NCBI RefSeq assembly: GCF_000761485.1
Contig: NZ_JPMX01000009.1
Coordinates: 1 to 64,000, forward strand
Source of the DNA: Modestobacter caceresii
Lineage (GTDB): Bacteria > Actinomycetota > Actinomycetes > Mycobacteriales > Geodermatophilaceae
Direction: 5' to 3'
DNA: 64,000 bases
The notes beneath the pieces were generated by a model, which had not been told where the DNA came from, made no database searches, and saw only the letters and a program-made list of their open reading frames with translations. The position numbers and the translations under genes were made by a program. Below, one piece after another: positions 37,121-46,147 of the stretch (the first letter of the stretch is position 1; the number at the start of each line of letters is the position of its first letter).

Positions 37121-37287
37121 CGGTCCACCTTCCTCCAGCGGTCGGTGCCGGTCGACGGCGGGGGACGGCGGGTGGCGCCGGTCACAGTCCACGGAGTCGG
37201 GAAGGGGCGGCCAACGAGACACCTTGTGCACAACAGGACCCGCCGGCACGGCCGCGGGCGCCGGACACCCGATGCGCAGGAGGACCC

Positions 37288-38142
37288 ATGACCACCGCCA
37301 CCACCCCGCTCACCTTCGACCTCGGTGGGGACCTGACCGTCCACCGCCTCGGCTACGGCGCCATGCAGCTGACCGGCCCCGGCGTCTGGGACCAGCCGGC
37401 CGACCGCCCGGGCGCGATCGAGGTCGTGCGGGCCGCGATCGAGGCGGGGGTCGACTTCATCGACACCGCCGACTCCTACGGTCCGCAGGTCAGCGAGCAG
37501 ATCATCGCCGAGGCCGCGTTCCCGTACCCCGACGGGCTGGTCATCGGCACCAAGGCGGGCCTGACCCGCACCGGCCCCGGCGTGTGGCCGGTCTGTGGTC
37601 GCCCCGAGTACCTCACCCAGCAGGTCGAGCTCTCGCTGCGCAACCTCAAGGTCGACCGGATCGACCTCATCCAGCTGCACCGGATCGACCCGCAGGTGCC
37701 GCTGGCCGACCAGCTCGGCGCCTTCGCCGACCTCAAGGAGCGGGGCAAGGTGCGCCACATCGGCGTCTCCGAGGTCTCCGTCGACGAGCTGGAGCAGGCT
37801 CGCGAGATCACCGAGATCGTCAGCGTGCAGAACCTGTACAACCTGACCAACCGGCAGTCCCAGGACGTGCTGGAGTACGCCGAGGCCGAGGGCATCGCCT
37901 TCATCCCGTGGTTCCCGATCGCCACCGGTGACCTGGCCAAGCCCGACAGCCCGGTCGCGGCGGTGGCGGAGGAGCTCGGCGCCACCCCGTCGCAGGTCGC
38001 GCTGGCCTGGCTGCTGCAGAAGTCCCCGGTGATCCTGCCGATCCCGGGCACCAAGTCGGTCGACCACCTGACCGAGAACCTCGGCGCGGCCCAGCTCACC
38101 CTCTCCGCCGACGAGATGGCCCGCCTGGACGCCCTGGCCTGA
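37288..38142 (+). CDS. aldo/keto reductase
   Basis: 284-aa NADPH-dependent oxidoreductase of the aldo/keto reductase superfamily. The catalytic tetrad is in place: D and Y in FIDTADSYG, K in VIGTKAGL and H in IQLHRID. The NADP-binding C-terminus is PVILPIPGTKSVDHLTENL. LGYGAMQLTGPGVW and the lack of long loops put it with the AKR11/YdbC-like group. ATG 37288 follows CAGGAGGA. A terminator hairpin follows directly. Confidence 0.93.
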   Translation: MTTATTPLTFDLGGDLTVHRLGYGAMQLTGPGVWDQPADRPGAIEVVRAAIEAGVDFIDTADSYGPQVSEQIIAEAAFPYPDGLVIGTKAGLTRTGPGVWPVCGRPEYLTQQVELSLRNLKVDRIDLIQLHRIDPQVPLADQLGAFADLKERGKVRHIGVSEVSVDELEQAREITEIVSVQNLYNLTNRQSQDVLEYAEAEGIAFIPWFPIATGDLAKPDSPVAAVAEELGATPSQVALAWLLQKSPVILPIPGTKSVDHLTENLGAAQLTLSADEMARLDALA

Positions 38143-38148
38143 CGAAGG

Positions 38149-38179
38149 ACCCCCGGTCGCGCTGTGCGCGGCCGGGGGT
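38149..38179 (+). terminator. terminator hairpin after aldo/keto reductase gene
   Basis: ACCCCCGG (38149-38156) pairs with CCGGGGGT (38172-38179), and an inner CGCG/CGCG stem extends it after one mismatch. It begins seven bases after the stop and ends six bases before the next gene's ATG. Confidence 0.7.
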
Positions 38180-38184
38180 TCAGC

Positions 38185-39348
38185 ATGTCCGGCATGGACG
38201 CCGATGTCTTCCGCCAGGTCAAGGACGCCGTTCGCCAGCTGGTGCGGGAGGTGGTGGTGCCCCGCGAGGAGGAGATCGACCTCGACGACCGGATCCCCGA
38301 CGAGCTGCGCAGCGCCGCCGGGGAGATGGGGCTCTTCGGCTACGCGTTGCCCGAGGAGCACGGCGGCCTCGGCGTCACCATGAGCGAGGACGTCCAGCTG
38401 GCCTTCGAGTTCGGCTACACGACCCCGGCGTTCCGGTCGCTGTTCGGCACGAACAACGGCATCGCCGGACAGGTGATCGCCAAGTTCGGCAACGACGAGC
38501 AGCAGAAGGCGTACCTGCCCCGGCTGGCGGCCGGTGAGCTGATCGGCTCCTTCGCGCTCACCGAGGCCGAGGCCGGCTCCGACCCGGCCGGGCTGCGCAC
38601 CACCGCCCGCCGGGACGGCGACGGGTGGGTGATCAGCGGCGGGAAGCGCTACATCACCAACGCGCCGATCGCCGACCTCTTCGTCGTCTTCGCGCGCACC
38701 GATCCGGCCGAGCGCGGTGGCCGGGGGATCTCCACCTTCGTCGTGGACGCGACCGCCCCCGGGGTCACCGTCGGCCCGAAGGACAAGAAGATGGGCCAGT
38801 CCGGCGCGTGGACCGCCGAGGTGTTCTTCGACGACGCCCGGATCGACGCCGGTGCGCTGATCGGCGAGGAGGGCCGCGGCTACGCCAAGGCGCTGACCGT
38901 GCTCTCCCGCGGCCGGCTGCACATCGCCGCGCTGTGCGTGGGGATGGCGCAGCGGGTGCTCGACGAGTCGGTCGCCTACGCCGCCACCGCGAAACAGGGC
39001 GGGGCGCCGATCGGCCGGTTCCAGCTGGTGCAGGCGATGCTCGCCGACATGCACACCGAGCTGCTGGCCGCCCGCAGCATGGTCGTCGACGTCGCCGCGC
39101 GGTACGACTCGGGCGAGGACACCTCCGTCGGGCCCTCGGCGGCGAAGCTCTTCTGCAGCGAGATGGTCGGCCGGGCCACCGACCGCGCCGTGCAGGTGCA
39201 CGGCGGGCTGGGCTACCTGCGGACGACACCGGTCGAGCGCTTCTACCGGGACGCCCGGCTGTACCGGCTCTACGAGGGCACCAGCGAGGTGCAGAAGGTG
39301 ATCATCGGCAACGCGCTGCTCCGCGCCGCCGGCATGCCCCGCAGCTGA
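38185..39348 (+). CDS. acyl-CoA dehydrogenase family flavoprotein
   Basis: 387-aa FAD enzyme of the acyl-CoA dehydrogenase family, expected to oxidise a fatty or branched acyl-CoA. FALTEAEAGSDPAGLRTTA is the FAD/substrate signature, QVHGGLGYLRTTPVERFYRDARLYRLYEGTSEVQK the C-terminal one, where the glutamate of YEGTSE is the usual catalytic base position. Chain-length preference cannot be judged. ATG 38185 and 38194 are both possible; 38164 would start inside the preceding terminator. Confidence 0.92.
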   Translation: MSGMDADVFRQVKDAVRQLVREVVVPREEEIDLDDRIPDELRSAAGEMGLFGYALPEEHGGLGVTMSEDVQLAFEFGYTTPAFRSLFGTNNGIAGQVIAKFGNDEQQKAYLPRLAAGELIGSFALTEAEAGSDPAGLRTTARRDGDGWVISGGKRYITNAPIADLFVVFARTDPAERGGRGISTFVVDATAPGVTVGPKDKKMGQSGAWTAEVFFDDARIDAGALIGEEGRGYAKALTVLSRGRLHIAALCVGMAQRVLDESVAYAATAKQGGAPIGRFQLVQAMLADMHTELLAARSMVVDVAARYDSGEDTSVGPSAAKLFCSEMVGRATDRAVQVHGGLGYLRTTPVERFYRDARLYRLYEGTSEVQKVIIGNALLRAAGMPRS

Positions 39349-39362
39349 CGGAGGACGTCCAG

Positions 39363-40436
39363 CTAGGCGGGCGTGTGCTCGGTGCCGGGGTGCAGCAGCG
39401 GGCCGGCGTGACCCTGCCCGCTGCTCAGCGCGGCCACGAACTCGCGCAGCAGGTCGCCGCCGTTGTGCCTGGCCCGCCAGTCCAGCTCGATGCGGGCCCT
39501 GGTGGTGTCCAACGGTGGCACCCCCATCCCCAGGTCCAGCCAGCCGGGCTCGATCTGCAGCAGGCGGGCGAGGAACGCCGCCTGCATGCCGGTGCGGAGC
39601 ACGACCGCCGGCACCGGCACCCGCCGCGCGCCCAGCGCGCCGGCCAGCCCGTCGGCGTCGAAGTTGGGCGGGGCCGTGAGGTTGAACGCGCCCGGTGCCC
39701 GGCGGTCGATGATCCGGGAGATCGCGTCGGCGACGTCGTCGGCGTGCACGAACCCGAGGTGCAGGGAGCTGGGCAGCGGCAGGGGGAGCAGCTTGGCCAC
39801 CGCGCCCGGCAGGGCCCGCGCGGCCGGGAAGAAGACCGGGCCGAGGAAGTACCGGCCGATCTCGCTGGCCGCGTCGGGTTGCAGCACCAGCGTCGGGCGG
39901 GTCACCGAGACGGTGACGTCGGGGTGCGCTGCGTCGAAGTCCCGCACGAACTGCTCGCACTGCACCTTCTGCCGGCTGTACTGGGAGCTGGGGACGCCAG
40001 TGGCGGGCCAGTCCTCGCCGACCGGGTGGGTCTGCGGGCCGGCGGCGTACGTGCCGATCGAGGACATGTGCACCACGTGCCGGACGCCGGCGGCACCGGC
40101 GGCGGCGAGCACCCGGCGGGTGCCCTCGATGTTGACGGCGTGCAGCACGTCGGGCTCCCGGTCCGGGGTCAGCGCCCAGGCCAGGTGCACGACGACGTCG
40201 ACGCCGTCGAGGAACTCGGCCAGCACCGGCTCGCTGTCCGGGGAGCCCAGGTCGGCGCGGAACCACCGCACTCCTGCGTAGGGCTCGGTCTCCGGTGGGC
40301 GGCGGCGGGCCAGCCCGCGCACCTCGGCCACGCCGGTGTCGGCGAGGGCGCGCAGCAGCGCCGTCCCCACGTTGCCGCTCGCGCCGGTGATCGCGACGGT
40401 CATGCCCGGGAGGAGTCCGCTGTTCAGCTCAGCCAT
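39363..40436 (-). CDS. NAD-dependent epimerase/extended SDR family protein
   Basis: 357-aa extended short-chain dehydrogenase. TGASGNVGTALLRAL is the Rossmann glycine motif, HLAWAL the NAD-pocket strand, MSSIGTY the catalytic serine region and YSRQK the catalytic Tyr-x3-Lys. FVHADDVADAI is also typical. The substrate could be a nucleotide sugar or another hydroxy compound. The start overlaps the upstream PP2C gene by 13 bases, so it is probably cotranscribed with it. Confidence 0.88.
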   Translation of the reverse strand: MAELNSGLLPGMTVAITGASGNVGTALLRALADTGVAEVRGLARRRPPETEPYAGVRWFRADLGSPDSEPVLAEFLDGVDVVVHLAWALTPDREPDVLHAVNIEGTRRVLAAAGAAGVRHVVHMSSIGTYAAGPQTHPVGEDWPATGVPSSQYSRQKVQCEQFVRDFDAAHPDVTVSVTRPTLVLQPDAASEIGRYFLGPVFFPAARALPGAVAKLLPLPLPSSLHLGFVHADDVADAISRIIDRRAPGAFNLTAPPNFDADGLAGALGARRVPVPAVVLRTGMQAAFLARLLQIEPGWLDLGMGVPPLDTTRARIELDWRARHNGGDLLREFVAALSSGQGHAGPLLHPGTEHTPA

Positions 40437-42166
40437 GCCCCGGGCGCTACCCGCGCGACCCCGTCGTCACCCGTCGCCGGTCGAGCGGGCCCGGGAGGGC
40501 GCGGTCGGTCCTCCGGGTGGAGCCGCACCGCGATCAGGGCGACGTCGTCGGTGACGTTCGCGGGCACGAGCCGGGCCAGCAGGGTGTCGCACAGCTCGTC
40601 CACCGGCCGCTGACCCAGGTCGGCGACCGCCGCCTGCAGCTCGGCCAGCCCCTCGTCGAGGTCCGCGCCGCGCCGTTCGATGAGGCCGTCGGTGTACAGC
40701 AGCAGGGTGGCGTCGTCCGGGAGCGCCGCCTCGTGACCGGCGCGGACGACGTCGGCCGAGACGCCGAGCATCAGGTCGGGCCGGGTGTTGAGCACCGTGC
40801 TCGTGCCGTCGGGGGCCAGCAGCAGCGGCGGGGGGTGGCCGGCGCTGGCCCAGCGCAGCAGGCGGGTCGCACTGCCCGGCAGGTCGGGCCGCCGCTCGAT
40901 CCGGGCCAGCAGCGCGGTGGCGAGGGTGCTCACGTCCAGGCCGAGCGCGGTCCGCTCGGCCCGGCGCAGGACCGCGGGGAGGTCACCGCCGTCGTCGTAG
41001 GCCAGGGCGCGCATCAGCCCGCGCCACTGGCCCATCGCCGCGGCCGCGCGGCTGTCGTGCCCGACGACGTCGCCGATCACCAGGACCGTGGACCCGTCGT
41101 GCTGCAGGAACGCGTCGTACCAGTCGCCGCCGACCTGGGCGCCGTGCTCGGCCGGCTGGTACCGGACGACGACGTGCAGGTGGTCCGGCTCCGGTGGCGG
41201 GGTGAGCAGCGCCTGCTGGAGCCGGTCGGACAGCGCCCGCTCCTGGGCCGCCTGCTCCTCGAGCCGGCGCAGCTCGGCGGCCTGTTCGGCGGCGGCCCGC
41301 CGGTCGGTGAGGTCGCGGAAGGAGACCACCACACCGGTGACGGCGCCGTCCTCGATCGTGGGGACGGCGACCAGCTCGACCGGCACCGGGGTGCCGTCAC
41401 TGCGCCAGAACACCTCGTCGTCGGCGACCACGGGGACGCCGGTGCGCAGCGCCTGCCAGGTGGGGCACTCCTCGCGGGGGTAGGGGGAGCCGTCGCGGCG
41501 GTGGCGGTGGATCAGCGCGTGCTGCTCACCGCCGAGCTGCTCCTCCCGGCTGTGGCCGGTGATCCGGATGGCCGCGGGGTTGACGAACTCGACCCGGCCC
41601 TCGGTGTCCAGCCCGTAGATGCCGTCGGCGGTGTTGGCCAGCACCTTCTCCGACAGCTCGAGCGCCCGGGACAGCTGCGCCTCCACCGTGCGGAGGTGGG
41701 CGAGGTCGGCCGAGCGGGCCGCGTCCAGCCGGCGCAGCGCCTCGGCCTCCTCCTGCGCGGCGGTGGCCTGAGCGGCGGTGCGGGCGGCGGCCAGCCGGTC
41801 GGTGACGTCCGTGCCGTTGGGCAGGAGGTAGGCGGTCCCGGTGGCCTGGTCCTGGACCAGCTGCAGGGTCAGGTCCAGCGTCCGCTCGCTGCCGTCGGCC
41901 TGGAACCAGGGGGTCTGCGCGCGCACCGGGGCGCCGCCGGCCGCCACCTCGGCGCACCAGGCGCGGACCCGGTCGGCCACCGCGACGCTCCCGCTCCACC
42001 AGCCGGTGGCCCAGAACGGCCGGCCGATCTCCTCGGCCGGGGTCAGCCCACTGCCCTCGAACGCCTGCCGGTTGGCGGCGAGCAGGGTGCCGTCGGTGCG
42101 GCAGATCGCGAGCAGGGCGAGGCTCGTGTCGTCCAGGGCGTGGAACCAGGCCGGCGCGCCGCCCAC
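40424..42166 (-). CDS. PAS-PAS-PP2C (SpoIIE-type) serine phosphatase
   Basis: 580-aa signalling phosphatase of the RsbU/SpoIIE type, expected to dephosphorylate an anti-anti-sigma factor. Two PAS domains (about 8-125 and 170-290; second has DGIYGLDTEGRVEFVNPAA and a PAC-like SFRDLTDRRAAAEQ), a coiled linker, and the PP2C domain from about 330. Metal-binding motifs GGDWYDAF, VIGDVVGHDSRAAA and LLYTDGLIERR and the last NVTDDVALIAVRL are complete. GTG 42166 is the only in-frame start for a long way. Second PP2C phosphatase of this sort in the window. Confidence 0.9.
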   Translation of the reverse strand: MGGAPAWFHALDDTSLALLAICRTDGTLLAANRQAFEGSGLTPAEEIGRPFWATGWWSGSVAVADRVRAWCAEVAAGGAPVRAQTPWFQADGSERTLDLTLQLVQDQATGTAYLLPNGTDVTDRLAAARTAAQATAAQEEAEALRRLDAARSADLAHLRTVEAQLSRALELSEKVLANTADGIYGLDTEGRVEFVNPAAIRITGHSREEQLGGEQHALIHRHRRDGSPYPREECPTWQALRTGVPVVADDEVFWRSDGTPVPVELVAVPTIEDGAVTGVVVSFRDLTDRRAAAEQAAELRRLEEQAAQERALSDRLQQALLTPPPEPDHLHVVVRYQPAEHGAQVGGDWYDAFLQHDGSTVLVIGDVVGHDSRAAAAMGQWRGLMRALAYDDGGDLPAVLRRAERTALGLDVSTLATALLARIERRPDLPGSATRLLRWASAGHPPPLLLAPDGTSTVLNTRPDLMLGVSADVVRAGHEAALPDDATLLLYTDGLIERRGADLDEGLAELQAAVADLGQRPVDELCDTLLARLVPANVTDDVALIAVRLHPEDRPRPPGPARPATGDDGVARVAPGAWLS

Positions 42167-42306
42167 GGCGACAGCGCCGTCGGCCGGTGGGCTGGGCTGG
42201 GGGATGTCGATCTCGGGCTCCTGGCTCGGGTGCGGGGTGCGGCTGTCGGCTGCTGCTCGGGACGAGCATGCCGGGGCCCACCGACGAACGGTGCGGACGG
42301 GGCCGG

Positions 42307-43152
42307 TCAGCGGCGCGGCGCCCCGGCCGTGCGCACGTGTGCGGTGACGAGCTCCGCGGTCCGCTCGGCGGCGAGTTCGGGGATCCAGTGGCCGACGTCC
42401 TCGAGCACCTCCAGCGCGTACGGGGCGGCGACGAACTCCGCGGTCGCCTCGGTCGCGGTCCGGCCCAGGAAGGGGTCCCGGGCGCCCCAGAGGTGCAGGG
42501 TGGGCACGCGCACCGTGCCCACCGGGGCGCCGCCGGCCAGTGGCAGCGCCCGGTACCAGTTCAACGCGGCGGTGAGCGCGCCCGGCTCGCGCATCCGCTC
42601 GACGTACCGGTCCACCAGCTCGGCCGGCAGCCCGCCCTGGCCGAGCGTCCGGCGCAGCACCGCGCCGCGGCCGGCCAGCAGCACCGCCTCCGGGACGGCG
42701 GGCAGCTGGAAGAACCCGACGTAGGCCGACCGCACCCCCTGGTCGCTGTGGCCCAGCGCCTGGCTCATCGCCGCGGGATGTGGCACCGACAGGGCGGTCA
42801 GCGTGCGCACCCGCCAGGGGTGCCAGGCCGCCAGCGCCCAGGCCGCGATCCCGCCCCAGTCGTGGCCGACGACGTGCGCGCTGGTCAGGCCGGCGGCGTC
42901 CAGCATCGCCAGGACGTCATCGACGACCGTCCGCAGCCGGTAGGCCGAACGCCCGCTCGGCCGGGCACCGGGGGAGTACCCGCGCTGGTCCGGGGCGAGC
43001 GTGCGCAGTCCGGCCGAGTGCAGGGCCGGGCTCAGCCGGTCGAAGGCGCCGGCGTCCTGCGGGAACCCGTGCAGCAGCACGACGGGCTCGCCGTCGGTCG
43101 GCCCGGAGTCGCGGACGTCGAAGACGAGGTCGCCGTTCCGGAAGGTGTCCAT
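42307..43152 (-). CDS. alpha/beta hydrolase (epoxide hydrolase/haloalkane dehalogenase type)
   Basis: 281-aa hydrolase. LLHGFPQDAGAF is the oxyanion motif, VGHDWGG carries the nucleophilic aspartate, LWGARDPFLG the acid, and EDVGHWIPELA the histidine. GHDWGG is typical of epoxide hydrolases and fluoroacetate-dehalogenase relatives. ATG 43152. Part of a same-strand run with the PPC-domain gene and a small gene upstream (43199-43878). Confidence 0.9.
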   Translation of the reverse strand: MDTFRNGDLVFDVRDSGPTDGEPVVLLHGFPQDAGAFDRLSPALHSAGLRTLAPDQRGYSPGARPSGRSAYRLRTVVDDVLAMLDAAGLTSAHVVGHDWGGIAAWALAAWHPWRVRTLTALSVPHPAAMSQALGHSDQGVRSAYVGFFQLPAVPEAVLLAGRGAVLRRTLGQGGLPAELVDRYVERMREPGALTAALNWYRALPLAGGAPVGTVRVPTLHLWGARDPFLGRTATEATAEFVAAPYALEVLEDVGHWIPELAAERTAELVTAHVRTAGAPRR

Positions 43153-43198
43153 GCCCGACTCACTGCCCGCTCCGCCCGCGGCTCACGCGGGAACCGTC

Positions 43199-43642
43199 TC
43201 AGGAGGCGTCCGGGTCGATCAGCGCCAGACCGGAGGCCGGGTCGTGCCGGCGCTGCAGGTGGCTCGCGCCGGTGGTGACCACCACCTTGAGGGTCGGGCG
43301 GGTCACGGCACGGAGCAGGTGCCCGCCGACGGTCGACCCGTCCCGCCGGCCGCACACCACGTGCGTGTGCACCTGCCAGCCGCCCTCGCCGTCCCGGGTG
43401 ATGTCGCCTGCCAGGGTCAGCACCTCCACCTGGTCGGGCACCGGGATCTCGGCGTACTCCTGCTCGTCGAGGTCGTAGTACCCGACCGTCGCCGAGGAGA
43501 AGGCGCCGATGCCGGTGAAGGAGCTGCCCGGCAGGTCCTGCTGCTCGGCCCAGCCGGTGAGCCCGTCCACGACCTCGTCGCCGGTGTCGAAGACGACGGC
43601 GTGCTGTCGGGGCGGGCCGTCGGTGAGCAGCGTCGTCCGCAT
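43199..43642 (-). CDS. PPC/DUF296 domain-containing protein
   Basis: 147-aa protein made of one PPC (plants and prokaryotes conserved, DUF296) domain. Landmarks: DGLTGWAEQQDLPGSSFTGIGAFSSATVGYYD, VEVLTLAGDIT, GWQVHTHVVCGRRDGSTVGGHLLRAVTRPTLKVVVT. The histidines in the VHTHV and GGHLL segments are those that bind metal in structures of this family. Bacterial members have no settled function; DNA binding is known only for plant fusions. ATG 43642, six bases after the upstream gene's stop. Confidence 0.9.
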   Translation of the reverse strand: MRTTLLTDGPPRQHAVVFDTGDEVVDGLTGWAEQQDLPGSSFTGIGAFSSATVGYYDLDEQEYAEIPVPDQVEVLTLAGDITRDGEGGWQVHTHVVCGRRDGSTVGGHLLRAVTRPTLKVVVTTGASHLQRRHDPASGLALIDPDAS

Positions 43643-43647
43643 CCGGG

Positions 43648-43878
43648 TCAGCTGCCCAGGCGGGCCTTGAGCATGACCTTGCCCTGCTCACCGCCCTTGC
43701 GGCTCTCGTGCTGCGCCTTGCGGAAGAACTCCGCCAGCTCGGAGTCGCCCGCGCGCTCGGCGTCCTGGACGTAGGTCTCCAGGCGGAGCGCGTTGTCCAG
43801 GCTGGCCTGGGTGAACCAGAGGAGGTTGTAGTCCTTGTCAGCGGTGCCGGTGACGTCGCCGGCTTCGTGGGTGCTCAT
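43648..43878 (-). CDS. small hypothetical protein
   Basis: 76-aa soluble, charged, helical protein, not recognised. DYNLLWFTQASLDNALRLETYVQDAERAGDSELAEFFRKAQHESRKGG looks like two amphipathic helices that could form a hairpin. ATG 43878 follows GGAGG by seven bases, clearly better than the frame's first codon at 43914. It is the first gene of a three-gene same-strand run ending with the alpha/beta hydrolase. Confidence 0.75.
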   Translation of the reverse strand: MSTHEAGDVTGTADKDYNLLWFTQASLDNALRLETYVQDAERAGDSELAEFFRKAQHESRKGGEQGKVMLKARLGS

Positions 43879-43965
43879 GGCGTGGTCCTCCGTTCCGTGT
43901 GCGATCTGGACCACTTTCCCCTACCCCACGACTCCCGCCCAAACATCCGGACGGGCTCCGTGGCA

Positions 43966-43987
43966 GCCGGCCCGATCCCGGGCCGGC
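43966..43987 (+). promoter_or_regulatory. leader hairpin followed by T run, upstream of the ThDP enzyme
   Basis: GCCGGCCCG (43966-43974) and CGGGCCGGC (43979-43987) flank ATCC; TTTT follows at 43993-43996. No plus-strand gene lies upstream, so if the transcript starts earlier this could act as an attenuator. I saw no TPP-riboswitch core. Confidence 0.35.
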
Positions 43988-44057
43988 CGTCGTTTTCGTG
44001 CCCGGGTCAGGGGTAGCCGATCAGGGGACGATGAAGTCGACGCGAGGGGATCTCGCC

Positions 44058-45845
44058 ATGAGTCGCACTGTCGCTGACGTCCTGCTGGAACGACTGCACG
44101 AGTGGGACGTGGAGAAGGTCTTCGCCTATCCGGGGGACGGGATCAACGGGATCCTGGCGTCCTTCGGCAAGCAGGACCACCTGCAGTTCATCCAGTCCCG
44201 GCACGAGGAGATGTCCGCCTTCGAGGCGGTCGGCTACGCCAAGTTCACCGGCCGCGTCGGGGTCTGCCTGGCCACCTCCGGCCCGGGCGCCATCCACCTG
44301 TTGAACGGCCTGTACGACGCGAAGCTCGACCACGTGCCGGTCGTCGCGATCGTCGGGCAGACCGACCGCAGCGCCATGGGCGGGTCCTACCAGCAGGAGG
44401 TGGACCTGCTGTCGCTGTTCAAGGACGTCGCCCACCACTACGTGCACGTGGTGAACGTGCCCGAGCAGCTGCCCAACGTCCTGGACCGGGCCATGCGGAC
44501 AGCGGCGGCCGAGCACGCGCCGACGGCGATCATCATCCCGGCCGACGTCCAGGAGCTGGACTACAGCCCACCGACGCACGAGCACAAGATGGTGCCCTCG
44601 GGCGGGGTGCACACCTCCATGCCGCAGGTGACCCCGGACGACCCCTCGATCCGCGCCGCCGCCGACCTGCTCAACGCAGGGGACAAGGTGGCGATGCTCG
44701 TCGGGCAGGGTGCCCGGGGTGCCCGCGCCGAGGTGGTCGAGGTCGCCGACCTGCTCGGTGCCGGGGTGGCCAAGGCGCTGCTGGGGAAGGACGTGCTCCC
44801 CGACGACCTGCCGTTCGTCACCGGGTCGATCGGGCTGCTGGGCACGCGCCCCACCTGGGACATGATGAAGGACTGCGACACCCTGCTGACCGTGGGGTCG
44901 AACCTGCCCTACAGCGAGTTCTTCCCCGAGTACGACCAGGCCCGCGCCGTGCAGATCGACCACGACGCGAAGTACATCGGGATGCGCTACCCCTACGAGC
45001 TCAACCTCGTCGGCGACGCGGCGGCCACGCTGCGCGCGCTGGTCCCGCTGCTGGAGCGCAAGCAGGACCGGTCCTGGCGGGAGGGCATCGAGGACGACGT
45101 CCGGCGGTGGTGGGAGACCATCCACATGCGGGCGATGACCGACGCCGACCCGGTCAACCCGATGCGGCTGTTCTGGGAGCTCAACGACCGCTTGCCCGGC
45201 AACGCGATCCTCACCGCGGACTCCGGGTCGGCGGCGAACTGGTACGCCCGGCACCTCCGGTTCGGCCCGGGCAACCGCGGCTCGCTGTCGGGCACCCTGG
45301 CCACCATGGGCCCGGCCGTGCCCTACGGGATCGGCGCCAAGTTCGGCCACCCCGACCGGCCGGTCATCGCCTTCGCCGGGGACGGCGCGATGCAGATGAA
45401 CGGCCTGGCCGAGCTGATCACCATCTCCCGCTACTGGCAGGAGTGGACCGACCCGCGGCTGGTCGTGGCGGTGCTGCACAACAACGACCTCAACCAGGTG
45501 ACCTGGGAGATGCGGGCCATGGGCGGGGAGCCCAAGCTGGCGGAGTCGCAGACCCTCCCGGACATCTCCTACGCGGCCTTCGCCGCCGGGCTGGGGTTCG
45601 AGGCGATCACGGTCGACGACCCCGAGCAGGTCGGCCCGGCCTGGGACCGCGCGCTGGCAGCCGGGAAGCCGGCGGTCATCGACGTGCTGTGCGACGCGGA
45701 CGTCCCGCCGATCCCGCCGCACGCCACGCTCGACCAGATGACCGAGACGGCCAAGTCGCTGTTCAAGGGTGACGAGAACGCCTGGGGAGTGGTCAAGCAG
45801 GGCGCCAAGACCAAGATCCAGGAGTTCCTGCCGCACCGGAGCTGA
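44058..45845 (+). CDS. thiamine-diphosphate-dependent enzyme, pyruvate oxidase/PoxB-like
   Basis: 595-aa ThDP enzyme of the acetohydroxyacid synthase/pyruvate oxidase superfamily. FAYPGDGINGIL and SRHEEMSAFEAVGYAKFTG (catalytic Glu) form the PYR domain, a central Rossmann-like domain follows, and the PP domain has GDGAMQMNGLAELITI with NN further on, the ThDP-Mg motif. A PoxB-like pyruvate:quinone oxidoreductase is the best guess; phosphonopyruvate or other 2-oxoacid decarboxylases are alternatives. ATG 44058 follows GAGGGGA; ATG 44031 is in frame but less well placed. Confidence 0.9.
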   Translation: MSRTVADVLLERLHEWDVEKVFAYPGDGINGILASFGKQDHLQFIQSRHEEMSAFEAVGYAKFTGRVGVCLATSGPGAIHLLNGLYDAKLDHVPVVAIVGQTDRSAMGGSYQQEVDLLSLFKDVAHHYVHVVNVPEQLPNVLDRAMRTAAAEHAPTAIIIPADVQELDYSPPTHEHKMVPSGGVHTSMPQVTPDDPSIRAAADLLNAGDKVAMLVGQGARGARAEVVEVADLLGAGVAKALLGKDVLPDDLPFVTGSIGLLGTRPTWDMMKDCDTLLTVGSNLPYSEFFPEYDQARAVQIDHDAKYIGMRYPYELNLVGDAAATLRALVPLLERKQDRSWREGIEDDVRRWWETIHMRAMTDADPVNPMRLFWELNDRLPGNAILTADSGSAANWYARHLRFGPGNRGSLSGTLATMGPAVPYGIGAKFGHPDRPVIAFAGDGAMQMNGLAELITISRYWQEWTDPRLVVAVLHNNDLNQVTWEMRAMGGEPKLAESQTLPDISYAAFAAGLGFEAITVDDPEQVGPAWDRALAAGKPAVIDVLCDADVPPIPPHATLDQMTETAKSLFKGDENAWGVVKQGAKTKIQEFLPHRS

Positions 45846-45883
45846 GCCGTGGCCACCACCGATCTCCCCGATCCGCGCACCCT

Positions 45884-46078
45884 GTGGCCGAGGCCCGCCG
45901 GGAGCACGGCGCCCGGTTGCCGGACTTCGCGGCGATGTGCGGCGCCGGGCGGTTCGAGCGCCGGCTCTTCGACGGCGTCGTCGAGCCGGTGCACGGTCGT
46001 GTCCGGCCGCCGGGTGACGCGCCCGGTCTCGGGCTGACGGTGCGCACCGAGGACGTCGAGGACCTCCGCATCGGCTGA
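45884..46078 (+). pseudogene. C-terminal remnant of an enolase-superfamily protein
   Basis: The frame reads RFERRLFDGVVEPVHGRVRP and then PPGDAPGLGLTVRTEDVE, which corresponds to the last 40-50 residues of mandelate-racemase-type enolase-superfamily enzymes (LFDGVLEPVDG ... PGLGLE). Barrel and catalytic residues are absent. Only 38 bases separate it from the ThDP gene's stop, so the rest of the gene has been deleted. An overlapping frame from GTG 45849 has no likeness to anything. Confidence 0.55.
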
Positions 46079-46147
46079 CCGAGGTCACCGGTGCGGTCCG
46101 GCGCCCGCGGTCCGCGGGCGCCGTCACCAGAGGAACGAGGAGGAACG

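Noticed and set aside
43899-44057. TPP riboswitch before the ThDP-dependent enzyme
   Set aside because: The leader has a GC hairpin but lacks the CUGAGA and other conserved TPP-riboswitch parts.
45849-46037. GTG 45849 frame as a coding gene
   Set aside because: Ser/Arg-rich translation with no family; the overlapping 45884 frame has the enolase-like tail.
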